64,000 bases of DNA from Clostridium disporicum (GCF_001405015.1 NZ_CYZX01000008.1:1-64000); one strand, 5' to 3'; positions 44,267 through 53,953 are shown, counted from the stretch's first letter. Notes: a model not told the origin generated them from the sequence alone. Numbers and translations are program-made.

Positions 44267-45382
44267 TTAATTTATATTTACCTCTATCTCTTCTATAGTT
44301 CCTTCTCTTAAAACCGTACATTTTAGAACATCTCCAGGTTTTTTATTTTGAAGTACAGCAGTGGCATCATCTACAGTTATTATTGGAGTATTATCTACTT
44401 CTAGTATTATATCTGTCGGTTTAATTCCAGCTTTATAAGCATCTCCATTCTTATCTAAATCCTGAACATAAAATCCTTTATACTCAGTGTTTTTATCTGC
44501 TATTATACCACCTTCATTAATTCCCAGAACACTTTTAAATGCATTACTAGAATTAATTACAATCTGCAAATCTCTTATTTGAATTCCATAATAAAACCCA
44601 CTATCTTTATTAGCCTCTGATAAACTATAACTTGCTAAACCTATTACTTCACCTTTAGAATTACAAATAGGTCCACCTGCATTTTTCTTATTTATAGGTG
44701 CACTTATTTGAAGTAATTGATATGATTTTCCTTCTAATCTTGTATTCTCTTCTATAGATGTTATTATTCCTGGGCTGACAGTATCCACAGTATTATCACC
44801 TACAGTTTTACCTAATACTGCAACCCCCTGTCCTATAAGCAACTCATCGCTTTTAGCAAATTTCACAGGCGTTAACTCTTCATCAGTTTTTATTTTTATT
44901 ATAGCTAAATCAATATCTTCATTTTTTACCATTAATTTTGCATTTATAGGTTCAACGCTATTATCTGATAACTTAACAACTATATTAGAAAAATCTTTTA
45001 TCAAAGAATAATTTGTAAGTATACTTCCACTTTCATCTAAAATTATCCCAGTAGTATTATTTTCATTATTCAAATTAAATCCTTCTGATGAATTTTCAAT
45101 AGTAACAATTGAAGGATTTATAGTATTTATAATCTTTGTATAATCCGTTATAATCATTTCATCATTAGCAAATTCTTCAATAATTTTTATAGCATTTCCA
45201 TACTTAATATCCATCATTATTCCTGAAAAAACTGCTCCTGATCCTGCTGCAATAATTAAATATATAAAAAGCTTAGCTCCAAATCTAATACTTGATTTAG
45301 TTCTCTTTTTTTTAAAACTTATATTATAATCTTTCTCTTCATAATTTTTAATTTTTTCTCTTTGAACCTTATTACGGACCAT
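44267..45382 (-). CDS. Membrane-anchored HtrA-like PDZ protein, catalytic residues replaced
   Basis: A 371-residue protein with a cytoplasmic basic N-terminus, one membrane helix (about 34-56), an extracytoplasmic trypsin-like domain (about 85-260) and a C-terminal PDZ domain (about 282-371). The order matches HtrA/DegP. In the catalytic places, however, the usual TNNHV reads TNYSL (Ser126 for His), and the usual GNSGGP reads KNAGGP (Ala235 for Ser); only Asp158 (DIDLAII) remains. It should be inactive as a protease and may bind peptides through its PDZ domain. The ATG at 45382 follows GGAGGGG. It is 25 nt downstream of a histidine kinase gene, so it may act in that signalling path. Confidence 0.85.
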   Translation of the reverse strand: MVRNKVQREKIKNYEEKDYNISFKKKRTKSSIRFGAKLFIYLIIAAGSGAVFSGIMMDIKYGNAIKIIEEFANDEMIITDYTKIINTINPSIVTIENSSEGFNLNNENNTTGIILDESGSILTNYSLIKDFSNIVVKLSDNSVEPINAKLMVKNEDIDLAIIKIKTDEELTPVKFAKSDELLIGQGVAVLGKTVGDNTVDTVSPGIITSIEENTRLEGKSYQLLQISAPINKKNAGGPICNSKGEVIGLASYSLSEANKDSGFYYGIQIRDLQIVINSSNAFKSVLGINEGGIIADKNTEYKGFYVQDLDKNGDAYKAGIKPTDIILEVDNTPIITVDDATAVLQNKKPGDVLKCTVLREGTIEEIEVNIN

Positions 45383-45407
45383 AGCATCCCCTCCAAATGC
45401 ATCTTAG

Positions 45408-46814
45408 TTAATCAGCTCTTTTTAACGAAAAAGTAAATTTTACCCCTTTTCCGTCTATATTTTCCACCCAAACATCTTCATTATGTTGAGATAAAATCAA
45501 TCTTACTATAGGTAGCCCTAATCCCGTACTTACTTTATTGGTTCTTGATTTATCACTTTTATAAAATCTATCCCAAATATTATTTAAATCTTCTTTTGAT
45601 ATATTTTCACCTGAGTTAAATATACTTATATATATTTTTTCTCCTTTTGTATAAGTAGTTACTTCTATTTGCCCTTTATCATTACTATATTTTATAGCAT
45701 TTTCAAGAAGATTTGTTAGAACTTGAATTATTCTATCTCTATCAGCTATTACATAATTTCTCTTCTCTTCAAAAACAGCTCTTACATCTAATCCTTTACT
45801 TTTAATTTTCCCTTCAAGATTTAATATACAAAGACTTATAACTCCATTTATATCAAAATCAATCTTTTGTAAATTAAACTTACCTGCTTCCATTGCAGAT
45901 ATATCTAATAAATCATTTACTAATCTAGCAAGTCTATTTATCTCTTCATATACTATTTTAAAGTAATACGTTTCCTTATCCTTTGGTATAACACCATCTA
46001 AGATTCCTCCAACGAAACCCTTTATAGAAGTTATCGGAGACCTCAGCTCATGAGACACATTTGATATAAATTCTTTTCTAGTATTATCAACCTTTTCTAA
46101 TGATTCAGCCATACTATTAAAAGATTCCGCTAATTGACCAATCTCATCATTTGATCTTACATCAACTCTTTCATTAACGTTTCCTTGAGTTAACCTTTTA
46201 GCTGCATTATTTATTTCTTCTAAAGGCTTAACTACTAATCTATTTGCGAAGTAATTTATAATCAAACCTGAAATTATCATTGCAACTACTATCGATATCC
46301 ATATCATCCACATTATATTTTTACCTGCATAAGCACTATTAGGAATCATGATTATAGATCCTTCTATTTCCCCATTAGAATACATAGGCTTAACATAACT
46401 TAATAACTGTCCATTTTTTAATAGCACAACTGCTTTCCCATACTTTTTCATTTCATCAATTTTAGATTTAATATTTTCTGGCATTTGAACTTTTGTATAC
46501 TTAATATCATCATACTTAGAATTTGAAACTATATAAATATACCCTAATTTATCTACTACTATTCCATCAGTATTACTTGCCATACTTGCCATAGTCAAGA
46601 TTTTCTCTACTTCATTATAATCATTCTCTTGTCTTAAATACCCTCTTACTGTTTCCTCTACTATAGCTATTTGTTTATCAATAATCTCTATTCTTTGTTC
46701 TGTATAACTAACATTAATCCATACAGTTGATATAAGTCCAACTAAAGTTAGTACTCCACCTGTTATTGAAGCAAAAGTTATTATTAGCTTTCTTACTATA
46801 CTTCTTTTTTTCAA
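45408..46814 (-). CDS. Membrane sensor histidine kinase
   Basis: A 468-residue kinase. Membrane helices lie at about 10-33 and 168-190, around an extracellular sensing domain of about 130 residues. HAMP follows (about 190-243), then HisKA with phospho-acceptor His255 in SHELRSPIT. The HATPase domain has N-box QVLTNLLENAIKYS, F-box region IWDRFYKSDKSR and G-box GLGLPIVRLIL. It begins 2 nt after the response regulator stop, so the pair is co-transcribed. The overall form resembles VicK/ResE-type OmpR-group kinases. The ligand is unknown. Confidence 0.94.
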   Translation of the reverse strand: MKKRSIVRKLIITFASITGGVLTLVGLISTVWINVSYTEQRIEIIDKQIAIVEETVRGYLRQENDYNEVEKILTMASMASNTDGIVVDKLGYIYIVSNSKYDDIKYTKVQMPENIKSKIDEMKKYGKAVVLLKNGQLLSYVKPMYSNGEIEGSIIMIPNSAYAGKNIMWMIWISIVVAMIISGLIINYFANRLVVKPLEEINNAAKRLTQGNVNERVDVRSNDEIGQLAESFNSMAESLEKVDNTRKEFISNVSHELRSPITSIKGFVGGILDGVIPKDKETYYFKIVYEEINRLARLVNDLLDISAMEAGKFNLQKIDFDINGVISLCILNLEGKIKSKGLDVRAVFEEKRNYVIADRDRIIQVLTNLLENAIKYSNDKGQIEVTTYTKGEKIYISIFNSGENISKEDLNNIWDRFYKSDKSRTNKVSTGLGLPIVRLILSQHNEDVWVENIDGKGVKFTFSLKRAD

Positions 46815-46816
46815 GC

Positions 46817-47503
46817 TTACTTCACCTCAAATTTATAGCCAACGCCCCAAACAGTTTGAACTTCCCAACCTTCTCCGCCTTTTATCTTTTCTCTTAATCT
46901 TTTTATGTGAACATCCACAGTTCTTGAATCTCCTGGATAATCATATCCCCATACTTCATACATTAGTTGTTCTCTTGTAAATACCTTATTAGGATTACTA
47001 GCCATAAAGTGAAGTAATTCTAATTCCTTAGGTGCTAACTTTACATTATTCCCTTTATAAACTACCTCATATGCACCAATATCTATAGTTAATCCATTAA
47101 ATTTTAATAAATCATCATTTGTTGTTGGTGTAGTATATCTTCTTGAAACAGCCTTAACTCTAGCCATAAGCTCTTTTGGATCAAAAGGCTTTACTATATA
47201 ATCATCTGCTCCAAGCTCTAAGGCTAATACCTTATCAAAAACTTCACCTTTAGCTGTAAGCATTATCACAGGTATGTTAGACGTCTTTCTTATATATTTA
47301 AGAACTTCCATTCCATCTTTTCCTGGTAACATAATATCTAATATTACTAATCCAATATTTTGTTCATTAACAATATTACATGCATCTATTCCATTAAAAC
47401 ATTGTCTTGTTTCGTATCCTGAACTTTTTAAATACATATCTATTAATTCGTTTATATGCGTATCATCATCTACAATTAAAACTTTTCCAAATTTATCATC
47501 CAT
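46817..47503 (-). CDS. OmpR-family response regulator
   Basis: A 228-residue regulator. The N-terminal receiver domain (about 5-120) has the acidic pocket VDDD, phospho-acceptor Asp56 in VILDIMLPG and the conserved Lys in IVKPFDPKELMARVKA. The C-terminal winged helix (about 130-226) has DSRTVDVHIKRLREKI and a WGVGYKF ending. It is the first gene of a three-gene unit with the kinase and the HtrA-like protein. Target genes cannot be told from the sequence. Confidence 0.95.
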   Translation of the reverse strand: MDDKFGKVLIVDDDTHINELIDMYLKSSGYETRQCFNGIDACNIVNEQNIGLVILDIMLPGKDGMEVLKYIRKTSNIPVIMLTAKGEVFDKVLALELGADDYIVKPFDPKELMARVKAVSRRYTTPTTNDDLLKFNGLTIDIGAYEVVYKGNNVKLAPKELELLHFMASNPNKVFTREQLMYEVWGYDYPGDSRTVDVHIKRLREKIKGGEGWEVQTVWGVGYKFEVK

Positions 47504-47604
47504 TCCAATTCCACCTTCCCTTATAAATATTTTATACTATAAATATTTAAACAATAATAGTTTTCTCATAAAGTTTACATTTGTTACACAATATTAATAA
47601 AAAA

Positions 47605-47628
47605 AGGAGTTATTTTTGAATAACTCCT
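47605..47628. terminator. Terminator after prs (bidirectional)
   Basis: A perfect 10-bp stem, AGGAGTTATT (47605-47614) and AATAACTCCT (47619-47628), with a 4-nt loop. T-runs occur on both strands. Confidence 0.9.
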
Positions 47629-47648
47629 CTTTTTTTATCTCTATGTTA

Positions 47649-48608
47649 TTAGTTCTCGAATAATTTACTTATTGGTTCATCATCGTAAATTCTCTTTATT
47701 GCTTCTGCAAATAAAGGAGCTACAGATATTGATTGGAACTTTTCTAAATCATCTCTTTCTGGTAATGGAATAGTATTTAACATAACTAATTCCTCTATAG
47801 CAGAACCATTTATTCTTTCGAAGGCAGGTCCTGATAATACTCCATGAGTACAACAAGCATAAACATGAGTTGCACCTAGGTCTTTTAACGCATTTGCAGC
47901 ATTTGCTATAGTTCCAGCAGTATCAATCATATCATCGATTAAGATACATCTCTTTCCTTCAACATCTCCGATTATGTTCATTATTTCAGAAACATTAGCC
48001 TTTGGTCTTCTCTTATCAATTATAGCTATAGGAGCATGTAATTTATCTGCAAACTTTCTAGCTCTTGTAACACTTCCTAAGTCTGGAGATACAACAACTA
48101 CGTCATCTTGATCTTCAAATCCTTTGTTAACGAAGTACTTAGCTAATATTGGTGAACCTAACATGTGATCAACTGGAATATTGAAATATCCTTGAATTTG
48201 AGCTGCATGTAAGTCCATAGTTAATACTCTATCTGCTCCAGCTGCAGTTAAAATGTCAGCAACTAATTTTGCTGTTATTGGATCTCTTGATTTTGCTTTT
48301 CTATCTTGTCTTGCATACCCATAATAAGGCATAACTGCTGTAATTCTTCCTGCAGATGCTCTCTTAAATGCATCTATCATTATTAAAAGTTCCATTAAGT
48401 TATTATTAACAGGAGAGCTTGTAGATTGTACTATAAATACATCACATCCTCTTACTGTTTCACTTATATCTACAGATATTTCTCCATCACTAAAAGTAGA
48501 AACTTTAGCTTTCCCTAGTGGAATACCTAGTAAATCAGCAATTTCTTTTGCTAATTCTGGGTGAGAATTTCCTGTAAATATCTTTATACTCTTTCCATGC
48601 GTTATCAT
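47649..48608 (-). CDS. prs: Ribose-phosphate pyrophosphokinase (PRPP synthetase)
   Basis: Makes PRPP from ribose 5-phosphate and ATP for purine, pyrimidine, His and Trp synthesis. The 319-residue protein has FTGNSHPELAKEIA, the ATP-binding FSDGEISV and YGYARQDRKA, catalytic VLTMDLHAAQIQGYF, and the PRPP loop CILIDDMIDTAGTI. The ATG at 48608 follows AAGGAGG. It lies downstream of glmU (72 nt), as in Bacillus, and supplies substrate to PurF, Hpt and other enzymes encoded here. Confidence 0.97.
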   Translation of the reverse strand: MITHGKSIKIFTGNSHPELAKEIADLLGIPLGKAKVSTFSDGEISVDISETVRGCDVFIVQSTSSPVNNNLMELLIMIDAFKRASAGRITAVMPYYGYARQDRKAKSRDPITAKLVADILTAAGADRVLTMDLHAAQIQGYFNIPVDHMLGSPILAKYFVNKGFEDQDDVVVVSPDLGSVTRARKFADKLHAPIAIIDKRRPKANVSEIMNIIGDVEGKRCILIDDMIDTAGTIANAANALKDLGATHVYACCTHGVLSGPAFERINGSAIEELVMLNTIPLPERDDLEKFQSISVAPLFAEAIKRIYDDEPISKLFEN

Positions 48609-48680
48609 AAGTATGAGAACCTCCTTAAAATTGCTTTACATAGTTTGTTTGTAAACAAATTAAATATATATTAATTTAAA

Positions 48681-50051
48681 TTATTTCTTTAATAACCCTC
48701 TTTTTTCTACCCATCCTGGAATATTTCTTTGTTTTGCTCTTGCTACTGCAAGCTCCCCAGTCTTAACATCATCTGTTATAGTTGATCCAGCTGCGATATA
48801 AGTGTTATCCTCAACTTTAACTGGTGAAATTAAATTTGTATTACATCCAATAAAGCTATTATTTCCTATAATAGTTTTATTTTTATTTTTACCATCATAA
48901 TTTACAGTAACCGTACCACAACCGAAGTTACAGCTTTCTCCAACTTCAGCATCTCCAACATATGTTAAGTGAGATACTTTAGTATTGTTACCAATTATCG
49001 ATTTCTTTATTTCAACGAAATCTCCAATTCTTACATGACTACCTATAACTGAATCTGGACGAATATATGCAAATGGTCCAACAGTAGTATTATCACCTAT
49101 CTTACTATCTAAAATAACTGAAGATTGAATTTCAACTTCATTTTCTATAGTACTATTATTAATTCTTGAATTTGGATATAATGTGCATCTTTCTCCTATA
49201 ACTGTATTACCTTCTAATACGTTACCTGGATATACTATTGTATCTTTTCCTATAATAACGTCAGCACCAATATAAGTATTATTTGGATCTATTAACGTAA
49301 CCCCATTATCCATATGCTTTGCATTTATTCTTTTTCTTAGTATAGCTTCAACCTGAGCTAATTGAGCTCTTGAGTTAACACCTAAAGTTTCTTCAAAATC
49401 TATAACTACAGCTCCAACTTTTTCTCCTTGAGATTTAAGTATTCCTATAACATCAGTTAAGTAATACTCTCCTTGAGAGTTATTGTTAGATAACTTATCT
49501 AAAGCTTCTAATAATTTTTCTATATCAAAGCAATATACTCCCGCATTCATCTCTGTAACTTTTAATTCTTCTTCGTTACAATCTTTATGCTCAACTATCT
49601 TTAATACTTCATTTCCATCTCTGATTATTCTTCCATAACCTGTCGCATCATCTAAAATTGAAGTTAAAAGAGTTGCTTTATTATTATTTGAATTATGTTC
49701 TTCAAATAAGCTAACTACTGTTTCTTCTGTAATTAATGGCGCATCTCCACAGAATATAGCAACTGTTCCCTTCTTATCTTTTAAGAAATCTATAGCACAC
49801 TTTACTGCGTGTCCTGTTCCAAGTTGCTCTGCTTGAAGCGAGTAGCTTACTTCTCTTGATGAAGTCTTTTCCTTAACTAATTCTGAACCTTTACCTATTA
49901 TTACATTGATATCTGAAATGTCAGCTTTTCTTAAAGTATCAATAACATGATTAACCATTTCTTTTCCACAAACTTTATGTAGAACCTTAGGTAAATCTGA
50001 TTTTATTCTAGTCCCTTGCCCAGCTGCTAAGATTAAAGCACATTTATACAT
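48681..50051 (-). CDS. glmU: Bifunctional GlmU (GlcN-1-P acetyltransferase / UDP-GlcNAc pyrophosphorylase)
   Basis: Makes UDP-GlcNAc for the cell wall. The 456-residue protein has an N-terminal uridyltransferase (about 1-228) with LILAAGQGTRIKSDLPKVLH and LGTGHAVKCA. A C-terminal left-handed beta-helix (about 250-440) has hexapeptide repeats such as IGADVIIGKDTIVYPG and the acetyltransferase site region VGDAEVGESCNFGCGT. It precedes prs. It lies after spoVG, which has its own terminator. Confidence 0.97.
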   Translation of the reverse strand: MYKCALILAAGQGTRIKSDLPKVLHKVCGKEMVNHVIDTLRKADISDINVIIGKGSELVKEKTSSREVSYSLQAEQLGTGHAVKCAIDFLKDKKGTVAIFCGDAPLITEETVVSLFEEHNSNNNKATLLTSILDDATGYGRIIRDGNEVLKIVEHKDCNEEELKVTEMNAGVYCFDIEKLLEALDKLSNNNSQGEYYLTDVIGILKSQGEKVGAVVIDFEETLGVNSRAQLAQVEAILRKRINAKHMDNGVTLIDPNNTYIGADVIIGKDTIVYPGNVLEGNTVIGERCTLYPNSRINNSTIENEVEIQSSVILDSKIGDNTTVGPFAYIRPDSVIGSHVRIGDFVEIKKSIIGNNTKVSHLTYVGDAEVGESCNFGCGTVTVNYDGKNKNKTIIGNNSFIGCNTNLISPVKVEDNTYIAAGSTITDDVKTGELAVARAKQRNIPGWVEKRGLLKK

Positions 50052-50197
50052 AAATTCACCTCTTTTATATAAATCAAGGACAAAATTTTAATTTTATCCA
50101 AAAACGTTCGTATGTATTCTTATATATTATATTTCATAAGAATAATTATTTCAACCTTTGCTAAAAGAATATATATCATTAATTTATCCAAAAAAAT

Positions 50198-50219
50198 AAA
50201 AGGAGTTTCATCTCCTTTT
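50198..50219 (-). terminator. Terminator after spoVG
   Basis: A perfect 8-bp stem, AAAAGGAG (50198-50205) and CTCCTTTT (50212-50219), then ATTTTTTTGG on the minus strand. Confidence 0.85.
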
Positions 50220-50229
50220 ATTTTTGCAA

Positions 50230-50511
50230 TTATTCGTTTACAACATTGACATCTTCTTGCATAGCTTCTTCATAAGCTGCTAATATAGAAGATTGCATTT
50301 TTTCTCTTGTGTCAGTGTTTATAGGATGTGCGATATCCTTAAACTCTCCATCAGGTGTCTTTCTACTTGGCATTGCAATGAATAAACCATTTTGTCCTTC
50401 GATAACTTTAATATCATGGACAACAAATTCATTATCAAAAGTTACAGAAACTATAGCTTTCATTTTTCCTTCTGTAGCTATTTTTCTGATTCTAACGTCT
50501 GTGATTGTCAC
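50230..50511 (-). CDS. spoVG: Septation/regulatory protein SpoVG
   Basis: A small nucleic-acid-binding regulator of 93 residues, involved in spore septation and other processes. It has the family core TDVRIRKIATEGKMKAIVSVTFD, FVVHDIKVIEG, GLFIAMPSRKTPDGEFKDIAHPI and NTDTREKMQ. The start is GTG at 50511, with GGAGGTGAAGTGAA upstream. In B. subtilis spoVG is a sigma-H gene; AGGGTTTT with a GAAATAT-like -10 lies upstream here (about 50540-50570), a weak match. It follows purR. Confidence 0.95.
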   Translation of the reverse strand: MTITDVRIRKIATEGKMKAIVSVTFDNEFVVHDIKVIEGQNGLFIAMPSRKTPDGEFKDIAHPINTDTREKMQSSILAAYEEAMQEDVNVVNE

Positions 50512-50621
50512 TTCACTTCACCTCCAGTTGCTTTATAATAGATATATTTCTATAAAAAGTTTTAAAACCCTTTTTTTTACTAAAATTTCTTATTTATCTA
50601 AAAGCAACTGTGGATTTTATA

Positions 50622-51437
50622 TTATTTAATAAACTCTGATGGTTTTACATGTAGTTCTTCTGTATTCTCATCAAATTCTAATTCAATAAGTGCTATGTAC
50701 TCACTAGCTCTCTTATTTTTTATACCTATATTATCAACTAACACACCTGTTCCTACTAATTCAGAATCAAATTCTTTTAAAAGGTCTTTTATTCCTTGAG
50801 CAGTTCCACCACCTCTTAAAAAGTCATCTATAAATACACATTTGCTTGATGGTTTCATTGACTTTTTAGCTAAGGACATTTGTTGAATTCTTCCGCTTGT
50901 TCCTGAAACATAATTTATAGTAACAGTTGGTCCTTCTGTTATTTTGTTATCTCTTCTTATTATAACTAACTCAATTCCTAAACATTTAGCAACTTCATAA
51001 GCTAATGGAATACCTTTAGTTTCTACAGTTACTATATAATCAATATTCATATCTTTAAAATATGAAGCTAAAATTACACCTGCTTTACTAATTATTTGAG
51101 GATTATACATTATATCTGTTAAGTAAACAAAATTTCCTGGTACTATTCTGCCTTCTTCTGTTAGTAAATCACATAATTCATTGCAAAATTCTAACTTACT
51201 TGCACTTCCCATATCTGGTATAAACTTTATTCCACCTGCTGCTCCTGAAATAGTTTCAATTTTACCCATCTCTAATTTTTCTAATAATTCTCTTACTATT
51301 ACTATATCTTCACTTATTGTAGATTTAGCAGCATTTAAAAGTTCCGAAAATTTATTTAATCCAACAACTTTGTTAGGAGTCTCTGTCAATATCTTCGTAA
51401 TGGCAACAACTCTATTGTTTCTACTTAATTTTTCCAT
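50622..51437 (-). CDS. purR: Purine operon regulator PurR
   Basis: A regulator of purine genes, of the PurR type from B. subtilis (winged helix plus phosphoribosyltransferase fold), unlike LacI-type E. coli PurR. The 271-residue protein has an N-terminal helix-turn-helix (about 1-75: NRVVAITKILTETPNKVVGLN) and a PRTase-like domain with the PRPP loop CVFIDDFLRGGGTAQG. PRPP lowers DNA binding in B. subtilis. ATG at 51437 with GGAAGGAAAAGGG. It neighbours spoVG; yabJ, present in Bacillus, is absent. Confidence 0.95.
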   Translation of the reverse strand: MEKLSRNNRVVAITKILTETPNKVVGLNKFSELLNAAKSTISEDIVIVRELLEKLEMGKIETISGAAGGIKFIPDMGSASKLEFCNELCDLLTEEGRIVPGNFVYLTDIMYNPQIISKAGVILASYFKDMNIDYIVTVETKGIPLAYEVAKCLGIELVIIRRDNKITEGPTVTINYVSGTSGRIQQMSLAKKSMKPSSKCVFIDDFLRGGGTAQGIKDLLKEFDSELVGTGVLVDNIGIKNKRASEYIALIELEFDENTEELHVKPSEFIK

Positions 51438-51467
51438 AACCCTTTTCCTTCCTTTTTATTCAAAATC

Positions 51468-51490
51468 CGAATTATTCCAACCTCAATTCG
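51468..51490. promoter_or_regulatory. CGAATT inverted repeat in the purR leader
   Basis: CGAATT (51468-51473) and AATTCG (51485-51490) are inverted with an 11-bp gap, just downstream of the predicted purR start point. The CGAA core matches the purA/purB elements, but the spacing differs. It may reflect autoregulation. Confidence 0.35.
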
Positions 51491-51503
51491 CCCTAATATT
51501 CAT

Positions 51504-51532
51504 ATTCTATTCTATATTACTTCTATTATCAA
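51504..51532 (-). promoter_or_regulatory. Promoter of purR
   Basis: Minus strand: TTGATA (51527-51532), 17-bp spacer, TAGAAT (51504-51509). Confidence 0.6.
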
Positions 51533-51691
51533 TAGTTTTAACTACTTAATTTTAAATAATTCTTACAATTATAATTGAATTTTATATTTATATCCATAAT
51601 TTTTTTATATATTTATGAAAATTTGTGTTCAACTTCATAAATTTGTATATAATTATAAATGAAACTATTCTATTTAAAAGGAGTTGATATT

Positions 51692-53068
51692 TTGTCTTTT
51701 AATTTAAATACTGATAAAAACAAGAAAGTTCACTTCATCGGTATAGGCGGAGTAAGTATGAGTGGACTTGCTGCTGTTTTATTAACTAAAGGATATAAAG
51801 TTTCTGGTTCTGATGCAAAAGAATCTGAAGTGTTAAATAAATTAAGAAAATCTGGTGCTGAAATATACATAGGTCACAATAAAAACAACATTAAAAATGT
51901 GGATTTAATAGTATATACTGCTGCAATTCCTGCTAGTAATCCAGAAATAATAGAAGCAAAAGAAAAAAACATTGAACTAATGGATAGAGCCGAGTTCTTA
52001 GGATATATAATGAAAGGTCATAAATATAATGTAGCTGTAGCTGGTACTCACGGTAAAACTACAACTACTTCTATGCTTTCGCATATAACTTTAAATGCAA
52101 ACCTTGACCCAACTATTTTAGTTGGTGGTGATGTTGACGCTATACATGGTAATTTTAAAATAGGTGAAAGTGAATATTTCATTACTGAAGCTTGTGAGTA
52201 TAAGGCATCTTTCCTAAAATTCTTTCCTTACATAGGAATAATATTAAATATTGATGCAGATCACTTAGATTATTATAAAGATATAAATCATATAGAAGAC
52301 ACATTTAAAAAATTCTCTGACTTAATTCCATCAGATGGATATTTAGTTGGTTGTGCAGAAGATGCTAGAGTTATGGAAGTTTTAAATTATGCAAAATGTA
52401 ATACTATAAGTTATGGTATAAATAAGGGTGATGTAACTGCACGTAATATAAAGTTCAATAATAGAGGTTGCGCAAGCTTTAGAGTATTTAAAGATGATAC
52501 CTATCTTTTCGATATTGAATTAAATACAACAGGATCGCATAATATATTAAATGCATTAGCTAGTATTTGTACTTCTCTTATATTAAATATACCTCATGAA
52601 TATATAGTTGAAGGTTTATTTGATTGTAAGGGAGCTCACAAACGTTTCGAGCATAAAGGTGAATTTAATGGGGCTACAATAATTGATGATTACGCTCATC
52701 ATCCTGTAGAAATTGCTGCTACTTTATCAACAGCTAAGATTATTCCTCATAAAAAAATATATTGTGTTTTCCAACCACATACTTACACAAGAACTAAAAC
52801 TCTTTTTGAAGAGTTTACTAATTGCTTTAAAGATTCAGATGAACTTATTTTAATGGACATATATGCTGCAAGAGAAAAAGATACTGGTCTTATTTCATCT
52901 GATCAATTAGGAGATGCAATTAGAGCAACTGGTTTAAATTGTATAAATCTTCATACTCATAAAGATGTTGCAGATTATCTTGCTTCAAAGGTTGAAAAAG
53001 ACGATTTAATTCTTACTGTTGGAGCTGGAGATGTTGTTAAAGTAGGAGAACTTTTACTAAATAGATAA
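51692..53068 (+). CDS. murC: UDP-N-acetylmuramate--L-alanine ligase MurC
   Basis: Adds L-Ala to UDP-MurNAc, the first peptide step of peptidoglycan synthesis. The called protein has 458 residues. It has an N-terminal Rossmann domain with VHFIGIGGVSMSGLA, the ATP P-loop GTHGKTTTTSM, and the C-terminal DDYAHHPVEI motif and QPHTYTRTK. The start is the TTG at 51692 with AAGGAG 8 nt upstream; an ATG at 51659 would add 11 residues including that ribosome-binding site. It is divergent from purR and has a TATAAT about 40 nt before the start. Confidence 0.95.
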   Translation: MSFNLNTDKNKKVHFIGIGGVSMSGLAAVLLTKGYKVSGSDAKESEVLNKLRKSGAEIYIGHNKNNIKNVDLIVYTAAIPASNPEIIEAKEKNIELMDRAEFLGYIMKGHKYNVAVAGTHGKTTTTSMLSHITLNANLDPTILVGGDVDAIHGNFKIGESEYFITEACEYKASFLKFFPYIGIILNIDADHLDYYKDINHIEDTFKKFSDLIPSDGYLVGCAEDARVMEVLNYAKCNTISYGINKGDVTARNIKFNNRGCASFRVFKDDTYLFDIELNTTGSHNILNALASICTSLILNIPHEYIVEGLFDCKGAHKRFEHKGEFNGATIIDDYAHHPVEIAATLSTAKIIPHKKIYCVFQPHTYTRTKTLFEEFTNCFKDSDELILMDIYAAREKDTGLISSDQLGDAIRATGLNCINLHTHKDVADYLASKVEKDDLILTVGAGDVVKVGELLLNR

Positions 53069-53087
53069 AAATTAAGAGGTGATTTTA

Positions 53088-53906
53088 ATGGATTTATTAA
53101 CTCAAATTAAAGCTTCTGCTGATTTCATATTAAGCAAAAGTAATTACAAACCTGAAATTGGACTAATACTTGGTTCTGGACTAGGATCTTTAGCTGATTC
53201 TATAGAAAACCCAGAATTCTATAATTACTCTGATATTCCTAATTTCCCTACTTCAACTGTTGAAGGCCATGCTGGAAGATTAGTTATAGGAACTTTAGGT
53301 GGAAAACAAGTTGTTGCAATGCAAGGTAGATTCCACTATTACGAAGGATATTCTATGGAAAAAATAACTTTTCCAGTAAGAGTTATGAAATTATTAGGAG
53401 TATCAAAGCTTATAGTAACTAACGCTTGTGGTGCTGTTAATAAAGATTTTAACGCTGGAGATTTAATGGTTATAACTGACCATATAAACTTCTCTGGTTC
53501 AAATCCTTTATTCGGACATAATTTAGATGAGTTTGGGCCAAGATTCCCAGATATGTCTGAGGCATATAACTTAGAATTAAGAAATAAGGTATTAAATGTA
53601 GGTAAAGAACTTGGAATAGATTTAAAACAAGGTGTATATGTAATGTTCTCAGGTCCAACTTATGAAACTCCAGCTGAAGTAAAATTCGCTAGAATTATGG
53701 GTGGAGATGCTGTTGGTATGTCTACTGTTCCTGAAGTTATAGTTGCAAATCACTGTGGAATCAAAACAGTTGGTATCTCATGCTTAACTAACATGGCTGC
53801 AGGTATTTTAGATCAACCTTTAAATCATGAAGAAGTTATCGAAACTTCTGCTAGAGTTAAAAATGACTTTATAAAATTAATGAATAGAGTTATTGAAGTA
53901 ATTTAA
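53088..53906 (+). CDS. Purine nucleoside phosphorylase (inosine/guanosine type)
   Basis: Phosphorolysis of purine nucleosides in salvage. The called 272-residue protein is the trimeric PNP type, with LILGSGLGSLADSIE, the phosphate site VEGHAGRLVIG, FHYYEGYSM, VTNACGAVNKDF and the C-terminal DAVGMSTVPEVIVANHCG, with Asn near SCLTNMAAG selecting 6-oxopurines. The start is the ATG at 53088 with AGAGGTGA upstream; a GTG 9 nt earlier is within that site. It follows murC by 19 nt and is probably co-transcribed. Equivalent to PunA/PupG. Confidence 0.93.
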   Translation: MDLLTQIKASADFILSKSNYKPEIGLILGSGLGSLADSIENPEFYNYSDIPNFPTSTVEGHAGRLVIGTLGGKQVVAMQGRFHYYEGYSMEKITFPVRVMKLLGVSKLIVTNACGAVNKDFNAGDLMVITDHINFSGSNPLFGHNLDEFGPRFPDMSEAYNLELRNKVLNVGKELGIDLKQGVYVMFSGPTYETPAEVKFARIMGGDAVGMSTVPEVIVANHCGIKTVGISCLTNMAAGILDQPLNHEEVIETSARVKNDFIKLMNRVIEVI

Positions 53907-53934
53907 TACTTAAAAATATAACTTTCTAATAAAA

Positions 53935-53953
53935 AGTCGGCATAAAGCCGGCT
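53935..53953 (+). terminator. Terminator after PNP gene
   Basis: A 7-bp stem (with one G-U), AGTCGGC and GCCGGCT, followed on the plus strand by TTTTTCAT. Confidence 0.85.
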
